Assembly: GCA_022447555.1 (NCBI GenBank)
Contig: JAKVBF010000002.1
Span: forward strand, 186,001 to 250,000
Direction: 5' to 3'
Origin: Mariniblastus sp.
GTDB lineage: Bacteria > Planctomycetota > Planctomycetia > Pirellulales > Pirellulaceae
Length of the DNA: 64,000 nt
The notes beneath the pieces were generated by a model. That model was given only the letters and a program-made list of their open reading frames with translations. It had not been told where the DNA came from and made no database searches. This document shows positions 47,917 to 56,943 of the stretch, in pieces. The translations under genes were made by a program, and so were the position numbers. Within the stretch, counting starts at the first letter, position 1. Every line of letters begins with the position of its first letter.

Positions 47917-48828
47917 TCAACCCAAAACACCGTGACAGGGAGTTTTGCGAGACACACGTTTCATTAAGCCTCGCAACACCCGGCCATAACCCACTTCATA
48001 AAATTCGTCGAAACCGTCGTCTAGTAATTGCTGCATCGAATCGTGCCACAGCACTGGCGAACATACTTGGCGAAGCAATAAGTCACAAAACTCATCCGGT
48101 TCAGTATGTGGTTTGGCATCCACATTTGAACAGACGGGTATCCGCGATGATTTGATTTCGACCTGCTCCAAAGCCTCCCTCAGCTTCTCGACCGCAGATT
48201 CCATGATCGAGGTGTGAAACGCACCCGCCACCGATAACGGAACACTTTTCATGGCACCCGCGGCTTCAGCCGCGTCTGCCACATGATTGCATGATTCCTG
48301 ATGCCCCGAAACGGCCGTGTTACCCGGGCAAAGTAAATTAGCGATCTGCAGGACTTCACCGTCCTGTCTCGCAGAATCACATACAGACGCTACTTGCTCA
48401 CGCTCCAAACCCAAGACGCTCACCATGCCACTCGGGGTCTCATCTGCAGCAGCCTGCATCGCCTCCCCGCGCCGCTGGACCAGACGTAAGCCATCCTCAA
48501 ATGAAAAACCTCCGGCGAATGCGATCGCCGTATACTCACCCAAACTCAATCCCGCCGCCATCTGGCATTGATCAATTAAATCCGGCGATTCGAGTTTTAG
48601 CTTTTCCAACGCCAAAAAGCTGGAGACGTAGAGCGCGGGCTGGCTAACGACCGTCGAATTCAATCGATCCGCTGGACCCTCAAAACAGATTTGGGATAAA
48701 TCATAGCCTAAAACGCTATTGGCTCGGTCCAACAATTCACGAGCTACCGGTAAGGTCTCGCAAATCTCACGACACATTCCAACTTGTTGCGCGCCCTGTC
48801 CGGGGAATAGGAAAGCGATTTTGCTCAC
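47917..48828 (-). CDS. fabD: Malonyl-CoA:ACP transacylase (FabD)
   Basis: Loads malonyl from CoA onto ACP. GTG start at 48828. The N-terminal IAFLFPGQGAQQVGM motif is clear. The nucleophile motif reads AAGLSLGEYTAIAFAG (Ser in GLSLGE); most bacterial enzymes have GHSLGE, and the His-to-Leu change before the nucleophilic Ser is also found in relatives. The malonyl-binding Arg region is RLVQRRGEAMQ and the catalytic His is in SVAGAFHTSIMESA. At 303 residues it is normal. It opens the fab run; plsX and fabH are not next to it. Confidence 0.94.
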   Translation of the reverse strand: MSKIAFLFPGQGAQQVGMCREICETLPVARELLDRANSVLGYDLSQICFEGPADRLNSTVVSQPALYVSSFLALEKLKLESPDLIDQCQMAAGLSLGEYTAIAFAGGFSFEDGLRLVQRRGEAMQAAADETPSGMVSVLGLEREQVASVCDSARQDGEVLQIANLLCPGNTAVSGHQESCNHVADAAEAAGAMKSVPLSVAGAFHTSIMESAVEKLREALEQVEIKSSRIPVCSNVDAKPHTEPDEFCDLLLRQVCSPVLWHDSMQQLLDDGFDEFYEVGYGRVLRGLMKRVSRKTPCHGVLG

Positions 48829-49019
48829 CGAATATGGCCTCTTATGTAACGACTATCGACGATCGACAAATTCTGATTGAGAATGCAAACTTGAAGTAAA
48901 CCGAGAATCGTAAGATTCGGCTGAAAACGTGTCAACGTCCCGATCGCCGGTTGATCTCATTTGCGGCGAGTGTAGAGGGATATTGAGGATTAGGAAAGCC
49001 ATTTCGATTGGCCCGAAAA

Positions 49020-50060
49020 TCAAATTTCCTTCCGAGAATCCGGAAACAACTCACTCGGATCAGGATCTGCTGGTTTTTCGGTACCCAAATGAGCGTGCCC
49101 CTTGACTGTCGCAACACGCCCACGAGGGGTCCTCATGATCAACTCGGTTCGCAACAAAAAAGGTTCGATTTCGTCCACCAGGGTATCCGCTGATGCATTC
49201 ATCGTCGCAGCAATGGTTTCCGCGCCCACGGGACCGCCCATACAAACTCTTACCAATGTTTCCAAGTATCGAATATCCTGTCGATCCAACCCCAATTCGT
49301 CAATTTGCGCCATTTTCAAAGCGGACTTCGCTACCTCCGCAGTGATCACACCATCTGCGCGACTTTGAGCATAGTCTCGCACCCATCGCAGGCGATTGTT
49401 TGCAACTCGAGGTGTATTCCGGCTTCGACTGGCAATTTCCGATGCCGCCGATTCATCGATATCGATATTTAATTTCGCCGCATTCTTTTTGACGATCACG
49501 GTCAATTCTTCCAATGAATAGAAATCCAAATGCTCGCGAATTTGAAAACGATCCCGCAAAGGCCCGGTCAACATTCCAGCTCGCGTGGTTGCTCCGATCA
49601 ATGTAAATGGGCTGAGTTTCATATTGTGCGTCCGCGCGTTGATTCCATCACCAATAATGAGATCAATTCTAAAATCTTCCATTGCCGTATACAAATACTC
49701 CTCGACCGCTTTCGGGACGCGGTGAATTTCATCGATAAACAACACTTGATGTTTTTTAAGATTGGTCAGGCTCGGCACCAGATCCTTGGGAGCCTTAAGA
49801 CTGGGACCCGCGAGGAAATCAACCGGGACATCCATCTCATTTGGAATGCAATGGGCAAAGGTGGTTTTACCGAGTCCGGGCGGACCATCAAACAGGATAT
49901 GGCCCAAAACATCTTTTCGTTTTTTGGCTGCTTCAATCGCAATCCGCAATCGTTCAATCACCCGTTTCTGACCGATCATCTCGCTCATTCGGGAGGGACG
50001 TAACTTGGGATCATCATCTTCGGGATTAGGAGCATTCGAAAGAATTTTTTCGCGCGACAT
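49020..50060 (-). CDS. ruvB: Holliday junction branch-migration helicase RuvB
   Basis: AAA+ motor that, with RuvA, drives Holliday-junction branch migration. Walker A is ILFDGPPGLGKTTFA, Walker B is VLFIDEIHR, sensor 1 is FTLIGATTRAGMLTGPLRDRF, and the C-terminal winged-helix region includes LIMRTPRGRVAT. 346 residues. ruvA and ruvC are not adjacent. It is 191 bp upstream of fabD on the same strand. Confidence 0.96.
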   Translation of the reverse strand: MSREKILSNAPNPEDDDPKLRPSRMSEMIGQKRVIERLRIAIEAAKKRKDVLGHILFDGPPGLGKTTFAHCIPNEMDVPVDFLAGPSLKAPKDLVPSLTNLKKHQVLFIDEIHRVPKAVEEYLYTAMEDFRIDLIIGDGINARTHNMKLSPFTLIGATTRAGMLTGPLRDRFQIREHLDFYSLEELTVIVKKNAAKLNIDIDESAASEIASRSRNTPRVANNRLRWVRDYAQSRADGVITAEVAKSALKMAQIDELGLDRQDIRYLETLVRVCMGGPVGAETIAATMNASADTLVDEIEPFLLRTELIMRTPRGRVATVKGHAHLGTEKPADPDPSELFPDSRKEI

Positions 50061-50327
50061 AACTTAAAACTTTATAGCTGAACGTTTTTCAAACTATAGC
50101 AGAGTCGGTCTGACTTCGCCTAGCTCCATCGTCTTCGCCAAGTTGCCGTTTGTAGGGTCCTGAGGCTACGAATTTTCCTCAAGGACCGCAAAAAATGGAT
50201 CTCGGCCTCGAATTCCACCGGGGATTCAAACAGAATGGTCTTTAGGGGCTGCTAGGGGAATCTGAAATCACCGTTTGAGCATCCCTAACAATTTCCATGC
50301 TGAATTCATTTTACCCCCCACATCCAT

Positions 50328-51758
50328 ATGGCCCAATCTCGAAGTCGAACGCCGTCCGTCGCGAAGCTCGTCGAAGGATCTTCAGCAATTTGTTACCTGA
50401 TGAATTTGAATTTTGAGATTCTTTACGCCAATCAATCCTGCGCTGAATGGGTCGGAATACCTCAAGAAAAATTGATTGGATTGAGATGTGTTTACTCGTC
50501 TACTGAACTGAACAATCACTTGAAAAACCGTATCCGAGGATTGTGCCCACCACCCTCGTTGTTAACCGGGCAATCCGCAAACGCAACGATTTCCCGCCAG
50601 CACGAAAAAGAAACCCACTATCGATCGGCTTTTTTCACCCGATTGGACGATCGACTGCCTGAATCCAAGCAGGTTATTTTAGCGATCGCAGACTCGTCTA
50701 ACCTACTGGATCTTGACTCCCAGAACGGTCTGGCCAGTAAAAAACTCCACGATACATTAGCCGCTCTCAGTGACGAACTAAACGCCGCCCATACAATGAC
50801 CCATCTGGTCGGCCAGTCATCGGCTGCGATACGCATGCGTCGTCAGGCCCAAATCGCCATCGAATGCCAAGCAGATCTGCTCATTGAAGGTCCAACCGGA
50901 ACAGGTAAAGCACATCTCGCTCAGATCATTTTCAATGAACGTCGAAAATCTGAAGACCAACTAGTAACTCTTGAGGGCGCCTTAGTTGATCGGGCAATAC
51001 TACAAAAGAAAATCAAGAATTGGGTGTATGATCAACAAGGCAGCGCCGGTCGAGACTGGTTGCTGATCTTAAATATTGACCAGCTTAGTCCCGCAGCTCA
51101 GGAGGAACTCTATGGTTTCACCCAATTGCCTAATTTTCGCTTACGGATCATCGCTACCAGTTCGCACTCTCTGTTGGAACTGGCTGCTTCAGGTCGTTTT
51201 CTATCCAAGCTGGCATTCTACCTAACGACTATGGTGCTTCAAACGACGGCACTTTCAGAACGGATAGCCGACCTACCGCTTTTAGTGCAAGCCTTTATCG
51301 AGGAACGAAACGCCCAAGCCACAAAACAGATTGGCGGCTGTTCCAAGGAAGCCTTAGAAATGTTGGCCCAATGCCGATGGCATCGAAATATCGACCAACT
51401 TAAGGAAGCCGTTTTCTTGGCTTGGGACAACGCGACCGCTACCACACTGCAGAGCCACGATTTTCCGGAGGAGGTCCAGCAGTTGGGTCGGGCAACTCAA
51501 TTTGAATCCAGAACTGATGTGCAAATTGAGCTCGAATCTTATCTGGAGTCGATCGAGCAACGGTTGATTGCAAGGGCCCTTCACCGGGCAAAGGGAAATA
51601 AATCCAAAGCGGCCAAGTTATTAGGCTTGAATCGCGCTAAACTATTGAGGCGCCTAAACCATTTTAATCTGGAAGAGAGGACGGGCTTGAAAGGCGATCA
51701 TGTCGTTGATTCCTCTGCGTTCCTCGAATCGGACAAAGATGATGAGGCCCAATCATGA
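50328..51758 (+). CDS. PAS / degenerate AAA+ / Fis-type regulator lacking the sigma54 motif
   Basis: 476 residues with the layout of a sigma54 activator. The PAS-like N terminus is at about 12-125 (ICYLMNLNFEILYANQSCAE). The AAA+ domain (about 158-385) has Walker A EGPTGTGKAHLAQI (Lys194). Helix-turn-helix of Fis type at about 405-446 (LIARALHRAKGNKSKAAKLL then GLNRAKLLRRL). Departures: the GAFTGA loop that contacts sigma54 is absent, and the region between Walker A and Walker B is about 45 residues. Walker B reads LLILNIDQL instead of LFLDEI, so the catalytic Asp-Glu pair is missing. Canonical downstream motifs survive as SERIADLPLL and WHRNIDQLK. It probably binds DNA without ATP-driven sigma54 activation. 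The stop overlaps the next gene's start. Confidence 0.8.
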   Translation: MAQSRSRTPSVAKLVEGSSAICYLMNLNFEILYANQSCAEWVGIPQEKLIGLRCVYSSTELNNHLKNRIRGLCPPPSLLTGQSANATISRQHEKETHYRSAFFTRLDDRLPESKQVILAIADSSNLLDLDSQNGLASKKLHDTLAALSDELNAAHTMTHLVGQSSAAIRMRRQAQIAIECQADLLIEGPTGTGKAHLAQIIFNERRKSEDQLVTLEGALVDRAILQKKIKNWVYDQQGSAGRDWLLILNIDQLSPAAQEELYGFTQLPNFRLRIIATSSHSLLELAASGRFLSKLAFYLTTMVLQTTALSERIADLPLLVQAFIEERNAQATKQIGGCSKEALEMLAQCRWHRNIDQLKEAVFLAWDNATATTLQSHDFPEEVQQLGRATQFESRTDVQIELESYLESIEQRLIARALHRAKGNKSKAAKLLGLNRAKLLRRLNHFNLEERTGLKGDHVVDSSAFLESDKDDEAQS

Positions 51759-52240
51759 ATCCCCCTCTTTTCGAACGCAAACCCCCCGTTGCCATTCTTG
51801 AATCGACGGGAAAGTGGCAAACCACTATCAATCTTAATTACCCGCAAATCCGTGCCCAACGAGTGCTGGATTTAAGGCATCTTTCCAGTGAAATACGTTG
51901 CACAACCGGGTTGATTGCAGTTATCGAGCTGACAACCGACAAAGACAATCTTTGGGAACGGCTCAAATTTGCCGGATTCAACGCTTCGAACCCCAATCAA
52001 GCATGTTTCGTCGGCGTTGTAGACGATAGACTGTCAGATTTCGAGCGAGAGCTTAACCGGTTCGGTTTTCGCGAAGTATACAACAATCTATTCCAATTAG
52101 CCAATTTTCGTGGGCTTTATGAAAAGCAGTGCCAAAGAGTTCAATGGCCCAATACCAGTATCGAGCGGCAAGTTGAAACCAATCTGCCTTGGCCAATCGT
52201 TAGCCGCCACAGCGTGGAACCAAAAAATTTACAACGATAA
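51755..52240 (+). CDS. Unknown protein coupled to the PAS/AAA/Fis regulator
   Basis: 161 residues starting in the ATGA overlap with the regulator's stop, so it is almost surely translated together with it. The sequence shows alternating strands and helices (GLIAVIELTTDKDNLWERLK, QACFVGVVDDRLSDFERELN), with no membrane helix or signal peptide. It is reminiscent of a receiver or ligand domain in overall pattern, but no phospho-acceptor Asp signature or known family is recognisable. It may be the partner or input of the regulator (inference from coupling only). Confidence 0.7.
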   Translation: MNPPLFERKPPVAILESTGKWQTTINLNYPQIRAQRVLDLRHLSSEIRCTTGLIAVIELTTDKDNLWERLKFAGFNASNPNQACFVGVVDDRLSDFERELNRFGFREVYNNLFQLANFRGLYEKQCQRVQWPNTSIERQVETNLPWPIVSRHSVEPKNLQR

Positions 52241-52257
52241 GCAAAGTGAACAATCGC

Positions 52258-53337
52258 ATGGGTATTAATTCGGACATCGAAAAGCTGATCCTGACTCAAC
52301 TGCAGGATGTAAAAGATCCTGAAACCGGCCGAAGTATTGCCAAGTCAAAGCAGATTCACGAAGTCAACGAAATCGACGGCGAGATTCAAGTCAAAGTGGG
52401 AATGACTAGTTTCGCGTCGCCTGTCAAGCAAGACTTCCATCAATCGGTCGAAGAAGCGGTCCGGCGAGCCTGCCCCGAACGAAAAATTTCCGTGACAATC
52501 GCTCATCACGACCGCCCTGCGCAACCCATGGGTACGGTGGGACTAACCGCAAAGGCCGTAATCGCAGTAGGATCGGGCAAAGGCGGAGTAGGGAAAAGCA
52601 CTTCAGCCACTTGCTTGGCGATGGCCCTGCAGCGTTCCGGCTGTCGCGTTGGCCTATTGGATGCCGATGTCTATGGCCCGAGTATCCCCCACCTGACAGG
52701 GGTGCGTGGCCAAGTCACCAAAGCAGACGATAAGATTGGCCCCCTCGACTTTAACGGCATACCCTTGATTAGCATCGGTTTTATGGTCCCTCCTGACCAG
52801 GCCGTTATCTGGCGTGGACCCATGTTGCACTCTGCCGTAACGACCTTCGTTCGTGACGTCGCATGGGGTAACCTCGACTACCTGATCATCGATATGCCAC
52901 CAGGCACCGGCGACATTGCTTTATCGCTCTCTCAATTACTACCTATCACTGGAACCGTGATTGTTTGCACGCCGCAAGAAGTTGCCTTGATTGACGCCAT
53001 CAAAGCCGTCGCCATGTTTGAGAAGGTCAACATCCCGATTATTGGAATGATTGAAAACATGAGCAGCTTCATCTGCCCCGACACGGGAAAACAGTACGAC
53101 ATCTTTGGCAAAGGTGGCGCCAAAACTTATGCCGAGCAGGCCCAATTACCCTTCCTAGGTGAAATCCCTATCAACATCCAAATGAGAGAGCGGGGTGACG
53201 AGGGAGCCATGGGGGCGAACTTCGACGATCCTCAGGTGGCACCCTACCTAGAAAAAATTGCTTACCAGTTGGTCAAACACCTATCGCAGCAGGCCGCGGC
53301 CAAGCCGGTTCAGCCGCAGCTACCTGTATTGGGATAA
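52258..53337 (+). CDS. mrp: Mrp/NBP35-family Fe-S carrier ATPase
   Basis: P-loop NTPase that helps load Fe-S clusters onto targets. The N-terminal about 90 residues are a DUF59-like domain (LILTQLQDVKDPETGRSIAK). The deviant Walker A is AVGSGKGGVGKSTSATCLAM, then LLDADVYGPSIPHL and DMPPGTGDIALSL. Most members bind a cluster through a C-x-x-C after the ENMS segment; here it reads ENMSSFICPDTGKQYDIFG, with one Cys only, as in other planctomycete-type sequences. A GTG at 52246 could add four residues. Six to eighteen bases separate it from the upstream gene, so it may be co-transcribed with the regulator pair. Confidence 0.9.
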   Translation: MGINSDIEKLILTQLQDVKDPETGRSIAKSKQIHEVNEIDGEIQVKVGMTSFASPVKQDFHQSVEEAVRRACPERKISVTIAHHDRPAQPMGTVGLTAKAVIAVGSGKGGVGKSTSATCLAMALQRSGCRVGLLDADVYGPSIPHLTGVRGQVTKADDKIGPLDFNGIPLISIGFMVPPDQAVIWRGPMLHSAVTTFVRDVAWGNLDYLIIDMPPGTGDIALSLSQLLPITGTVIVCTPQEVALIDAIKAVAMFEKVNIPIIGMIENMSSFICPDTGKQYDIFGKGGAKTYAEQAQLPFLGEIPINIQMRERGDEGAMGANFDDPQVAPYLEKIAYQLVKHLSQQAAAKPVQPQLPVLG

Positions 53338-53405
53338 AATCTTAGAATTTACGACTCTAAAAAAAGGCCCGCCAAGTTCTCACCTGTCGGGCGGCGCAAA
53401 AAGCT

Positions 53406-53427
53406 AGGGTCACCGTTTGGCGACCCT
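53406..53427. terminator. Bidirectional terminator hairpin after mrp
   Basis: AGGGTCACC (53406-53414) pairs with GGCGACCCT (53419-53427), one mismatch, GTTT loop. T-rich sequence follows on the plus strand (TTCTCGTTGTTT) and AGCTTTTTG on the minus. It separates mrp from the convergent lysine-rich gene. Confidence 0.6.
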
Positions 53428-53454
53428 TTCTCGTTGTTTCGTAGGCGAAAGCAA

Positions 53455-53742
53455 TTACTTCTTACGCTTAGCTTTTGCTTTCTTCTTAGCTACTTTCTTC
53501 TTAGCTACTTTCTTCTTAGCTACTTTCTTCTTAGCTTTTTTCTTAGTAGCTTTCTTCTTCGTAGCTTTTTTCTTAGTAGCTTTTTTCTTCGCTACTTTTT
53601 TCTTGCCAGCTTTTTTCTTAGTAACCTTCTTCTTGGCTACCTTCTTTTTAGCTGCCTTCTTTTTACCACTTTTTTTAGCGGCTTTCTTCTTCACGACTTT
53701 TTTGGCTGCCTTTTTCTTGGCTGCCTTTTTCTTCTTGGCCAC
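53455..53742 (-). CDS. Histone H1-like lysine-rich repeat protein
   Basis: 95 residues from GTG 53742, supported by GGAGG eight bases upstream; a longer TTG frame to 53784 is less convincing. Almost the whole protein is made of AKKK, VAKKK, KATKKK and KAGKKK pentad/tetrad repeats, resembling the C-terminal tail of eukaryotic histone H1 and bacterial Hc1/BpH1-like proteins that compact DNA. The coding DNA contains many 15-bp repeats (GCTACTTTCTTCTTA on the plus strand), so copy number could vary by slippage. The antisense frame (53417-53803, Phe/Leu-rich) is a shadow. Confidence 0.82.
   Translation of the reverse strand: MAKKKKAAKKKAAKKVVKKKAAKKSGKKKAAKKKVAKKKVTKKKAGKKKVAKKKATKKKATKKKATKKKAKKKVAKKKVAKKKVAKKKAKAKRKK
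53460..53740. repeat. 15-bp minisatellite within the lysine-rich gene
   Basis: Variants of TAGCTACTTTCTTCT (plus strand) are repeated about 18 times across the gene, four nearly identical copies in direct succession from 53483. The unit is in frame (five codons), so length changes would keep the reading frame. Confidence 0.8.
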
Positions 53743-54623
53743 AGATGCGTCCTCCGTAAATAGCCTTTGGGAACTCCCTCTCAAGCCTTACTACAACCTT
53801 TGAGCCAGTTCTCCAACAAGAAAGATTAAACGTTCAATCGCCGGTCTCATCTTAACAACTCGTTCGAAGAAATCCCTGACGTATGCCAGTGTTCCTTCTT
53901 GCGAAAGTCCTCAAAAAAATTCCGACGCGTAAGTTGTAGAGAACTGAGTTTTTTTTTCAATATTATTTCCTGCTTTTTTTCCCACCCCAACCATCTAAAG
54001 GGGAGAGTCGTGGTTTCAAAAATAACCAAACACGTAAAACTTTAGGCCATTTCGCTAAAACCAAATAAAATTGTTCAAAAAATCAACTGCAACGAGTTGC
54101 AAATATTCAATCGTAAAGAAGGAGGACTAAAAATTGCTTTGGCAACAGTGATAAAACCATCAGGGACGGGTTCTAAAACCGTTTGCTTCCCCTGTAAGAC
54201 CCAACCTCACGGTCTTTCAGCGAGGCGTTCAGAAACTCGAACGATTGGAAAACAACAACGTTTACCGAAGTTTTTTCGTCGAATCAGTTTTTAACGGAAG
54301 TCGACAAAAGGCAAAAACCAGCATTCGCGACCATTCGCTTCTTTTCCTTCGGTTCGCCGGGCAACACCGCATAGAACGCTCTACAAAGATCTCGGAACCG
54401 GGCAAAACAAGTACCTATGAAAAGTTCAGAATAGTGAAAAACGCTCTTCAACCCATTAAAACAGCCGTCCGCTGCCATGATTTGGATGCGCTTTTTAAGG
54501 TTCCGAGAACACAACAAAAAAAAACGTTTTTTTTTGTTTTTTTTATTCGGAAGAGAGTTTAAACGCTTTCAATACTGCGAACCTAGTTGAAAAACCAGTT
54601 CTTGTTAGTTCAAGACCAACGCG
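53743..54623. other. Gene-free 880-bp region with A/T homopolymers
   Basis: Several open frames (for example 54245-54562 plus, 54284-54517 minus) have no recognisable domain and I do not accept them. The region is AT-rich and contains a 26-bp perfect palindrome (54513-54538) and long T runs nearby. It may hold the upstream control region of the lysine-rich gene; no RNA gene was recognised. Confidence 0.5.
54513..54538. repeat. 26-bp perfect A/T palindrome
   Basis: AAC-A9-CG-T9-GTT is a perfect inverted repeat at the centre of two homopolymer runs, followed by another T8 tract. It lies between the two minus-strand genes (54624 and 53742) and could act as a weak terminator or a structural DNA element. 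Confidence 0.75.
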
Positions 54624-55430
54624 TTACCAAGTTCGGCCACCGCCCATCCCACCACTCATTTGTTTGAGCGTCATGTAATTGGACCACGCCATGAAACCAA
54701 AAAAAATCGCGATGAAGCGATCCTCTCGAAAATTCAAAACCGCAATGACCGCCGCGACGCCAATCGAAAACATAATGCTGAAACGCGTCCCGTTATAAGC
54801 GTCGTATTTTAAAAAAAGCTGCCGCGCGACCTGGCCGCCATCCAAAGGATAAACCGGGGCCAGATTGAGAACATTAATGAAAACATTCGCAAACAAGCTG
54901 ACATTCAATATCATCCGAATCGTGTTGACTTGTCCGGATTCCGCGAAAACAGATTCTTGCAAATCCACGAACAACAATGGCAACAAACCGCGCTGCTCAT
55001 AGACCAACTTTCCACCAGTCGAGTAGATCAAAGCAACGAGCAAACCCGCGAAGAGAAAACCAAAACACGGACCGGCCAGCGAAATGATGATCTGCTGATT
55101 TGACCCGATCGACGCACTTCGGCGGTGGCTCCAGGCACTCCCTCCCTGGTCGGGGATTGCAAGTCCTCCCATCCAATAAATCACGATTCTTGATGCTTGT
55201 CCAAAATATTGAAATGCGGCGGCGTGCCCGAGTTCATGAACCAGAATTGAAACAAAAAAGATCACGATCAAGAACAACAGCATGACACCGGCATTGATTG
55301 CGGGATTCTGCAATAAGCCAGCACCCAAAAGTAAAGGCAACACCAAGAACGCTGGGTGAACACGAACCGGAAATCCGAACAACGAAAAATTCAGGTCATA
55401 TGGGGTGCGACTCGGCTCCGCAAGAAACAA
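54624..55430 (-). CDS. Site-2 protease family membrane metalloprotease (M50-like)
   Basis: Integral-membrane zinc protease. The zinc motif HELGH is in VSILVHELGHAAAFQYFGQ within a helix, and the second motif with the third ligand Asp is LAPVYPLDGGQVARQLF. Hydrophobic segments flank both (LLFLIVIFFVSILVHELGH, IIISLAGPCFGFLFAGLLVA and others). No PDZ or CBS domain is present. TTG start at 55430 with GAGG upstream. Such stand-alone M50 proteins may process regulators or membrane proteins; the target is unknown. Confidence 0.85.
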   Translation of the reverse strand: MFLAEPSRTPYDLNFSLFGFPVRVHPAFLVLPLLLGAGLLQNPAINAGVMLLFLIVIFFVSILVHELGHAAAFQYFGQASRIVIYWMGGLAIPDQGGSAWSHRRSASIGSNQQIIISLAGPCFGFLFAGLLVALIYSTGGKLVYEQRGLLPLLFVDLQESVFAESGQVNTIRMILNVSLFANVFINVLNLAPVYPLDGGQVARQLFLKYDAYNGTRFSIMFSIGVAAVIAVLNFREDRFIAIFFGFMAWSNYMTLKQMSGGMGGGRTW

Positions 55431-55591
55431 TGGACTACCTCAAGGAAGAAGGGATTCAAAAGGAACAGCAATGACCGCCGATCGCGGCAACGTTTACGAA
55501 ACAGTTTACCACATTTAAACAGCTGGCCCGTCACAGAAATACGAGCTAACGGGTAACACTTAACGTGCAGGCGATCGCAACGCGGTTGACT

Positions 55592-56803
55592 TCAGGCTGC
55601 CGACGTACCCTTCATCTCGGTTTTGGGGTCGATCACGGTCATTAGATAATCAGCAGCGCGCTCGGTCGCTCCGGGCTGAACGTAACGTTGAGCAATGGTA
55701 TTCAACTCCTGCCTCTTCTGCTCCAAAAGACGAGGCTCCCGCAGCCAATCATTTAAGGCGCGGGCGAGACGTTCGGGGCAGTCAACTCGGGTTAAAAACT
55801 CTGGCATCGGCGCAGGTTCAGCGCCCGGTTTCTCAGGATGGTAAACACGAACCGCTTTCCGCTTTATATCATGGCAGGCAATCAGATTTACCAATGTGAT
55901 GTATTTACAGCGGAGAAATATCGATTGCAAAAACATTACCAATCTTGAGACCTTGTAAACAATGACCGTAGGTTTTCGGTGAAATAGCAACTCGAGTGAA
56001 ACTGATCCGCTGCATGCGAGGCAGAGATCAGCCATCCGCATCAACTCCGGCGTCCGCCCGACAAAACAGCGAACATCGCAACGCATTTTATCTGCTAATA
56101 TTTGAGCTTGCTCCAAATGCGTTTGGCTATAGCAAGCTACCATGACATTTAGGTCAGGGTGATGTCGCTTCAGCAGAGTGCTGGTATCCAGCATCATCTC
56201 CAAGTGGCGTTCAATTTCCAAATCTCGGGAACCTGGCAATAACACCAACGAACGACCTGACGACTGGTGTTGTTCTATAAAACCTTCATCATATTGCTGA
56301 CTGAATAGCTGGTCAAAATAAGGATGTCCAATATAAGTCGCCTGACATCCACGTTCTGAAAACCAGTCAACTTCGAACGGTAATTTACACAGGACGTGGT
56401 CAACCAGTCGGCGGAGCTTTTTGATCCGCCACGGCGCCCACGCCCACATCTGAGGTACGCCGTAATAGAAAACGGGAATCCCATGTTTTTTTGCCTTGCG
56501 TGCAATCCACCAATTGAAACCTGAGAAATCGATCAACACCACTGCATCGACCTGATGTTTTCCAAAATACCGATCTGCCTCACCAATCAGAACTAGGAAC
56601 GTCTTCAGATTCTTGAGCGCGCCAGCCAAGAACATGACCGCCAACTGTGTCAGGTCGTAAATTAAATTACAGCCCGCTGCCGCCATTTTTGGCCCGCCAA
56701 ATCCAACGCACTCAACATCCGATGAGCGCCGTTGTAGATGCCGAATCAAATTGGACGCATGCAGATCGCCACTGGGTTCGCCAACCGAGAAAAAAATTCG
56801 CAT
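55592..56803 (-). CDS. lpxB: Lipid-A-disaccharide synthase (LpxB)
   Basis: GT19 glycosyltransferase that joins 2,3-diacylglucosamine-1-phosphate and UDP-2,3-diacylglucosamine. From ATG 56803 it reads MRIFFSVGEPSGDLHASNLI, the family N terminus. FVGFGGPKM-like (ECVGFGGPKMAAAG), VLIDFSGFNWWIARKAKKHG, VPQMWAWAPWRIKKLRR and LLPGSRDLEIERHL (UDP-sugar region) are recognisable. 403 residues, close to the family 380-400. A 31-residue extension upstream is not used. It implies lipid A synthesis, as in other planctomycetes. Confidence 0.94.
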   Translation of the reverse strand: MRIFFSVGEPSGDLHASNLIRHLQRRSSDVECVGFGGPKMAAAGCNLIYDLTQLAVMFLAGALKNLKTFLVLIGEADRYFGKHQVDAVVLIDFSGFNWWIARKAKKHGIPVFYYGVPQMWAWAPWRIKKLRRLVDHVLCKLPFEVDWFSERGCQATYIGHPYFDQLFSQQYDEGFIEQHQSSGRSLVLLPGSRDLEIERHLEMMLDTSTLLKRHHPDLNVMVACYSQTHLEQAQILADKMRCDVRCFVGRTPELMRMADLCLACSGSVSLELLFHRKPTVIVYKVSRLVMFLQSIFLRCKYITLVNLIACHDIKRKAVRVYHPEKPGAEPAPMPEFLTRVDCPERLARALNDWLREPRLLEQKRQELNTIAQRYVQPGATERAADYLMTVIDPKTEMKGTSAA

Positions 56804-56896
56804 CCTTGCCGCCTTTAAACATATCGGACCTTCAAAGTATGCCCGTTTTGCGCATTGGAAAACAGACCAATCCACGCCTCCAGCCAGTGCAGGCAT

Positions 56897-56925
56897 AAAA
56901 AAAGCCCGCCAATAAACGGCGGGCT
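56897..56925 (-). terminator. Rho-independent terminator of the Cys-rich protein gene
   Basis: On the minus strand AGCCCGCC (56925-56918) and GGCGGGCT (56910-56903) form an 8-bp stem with a 7-base loop, followed by T7. It ends the gene at 56944. On the plus strand, CTCTATTTTTT also follows. Confidence 0.9.
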
Positions 56926-56943
56926 CTCTATTTTTTCATACCG

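Noticed and set aside
53417-53803. Phe/Leu-rich plus-strand frame opposite the lysine-rich gene
   Set aside because: Antisense of the AAA/AAG lysine codons (TTT/CTT) automatically gives Phe/Leu; no independent support.
54245-54562. 105-codon plus-strand frame in the 880-bp gap
   Set aside because: Domain-less, crosses the A/T palindrome, no SD.
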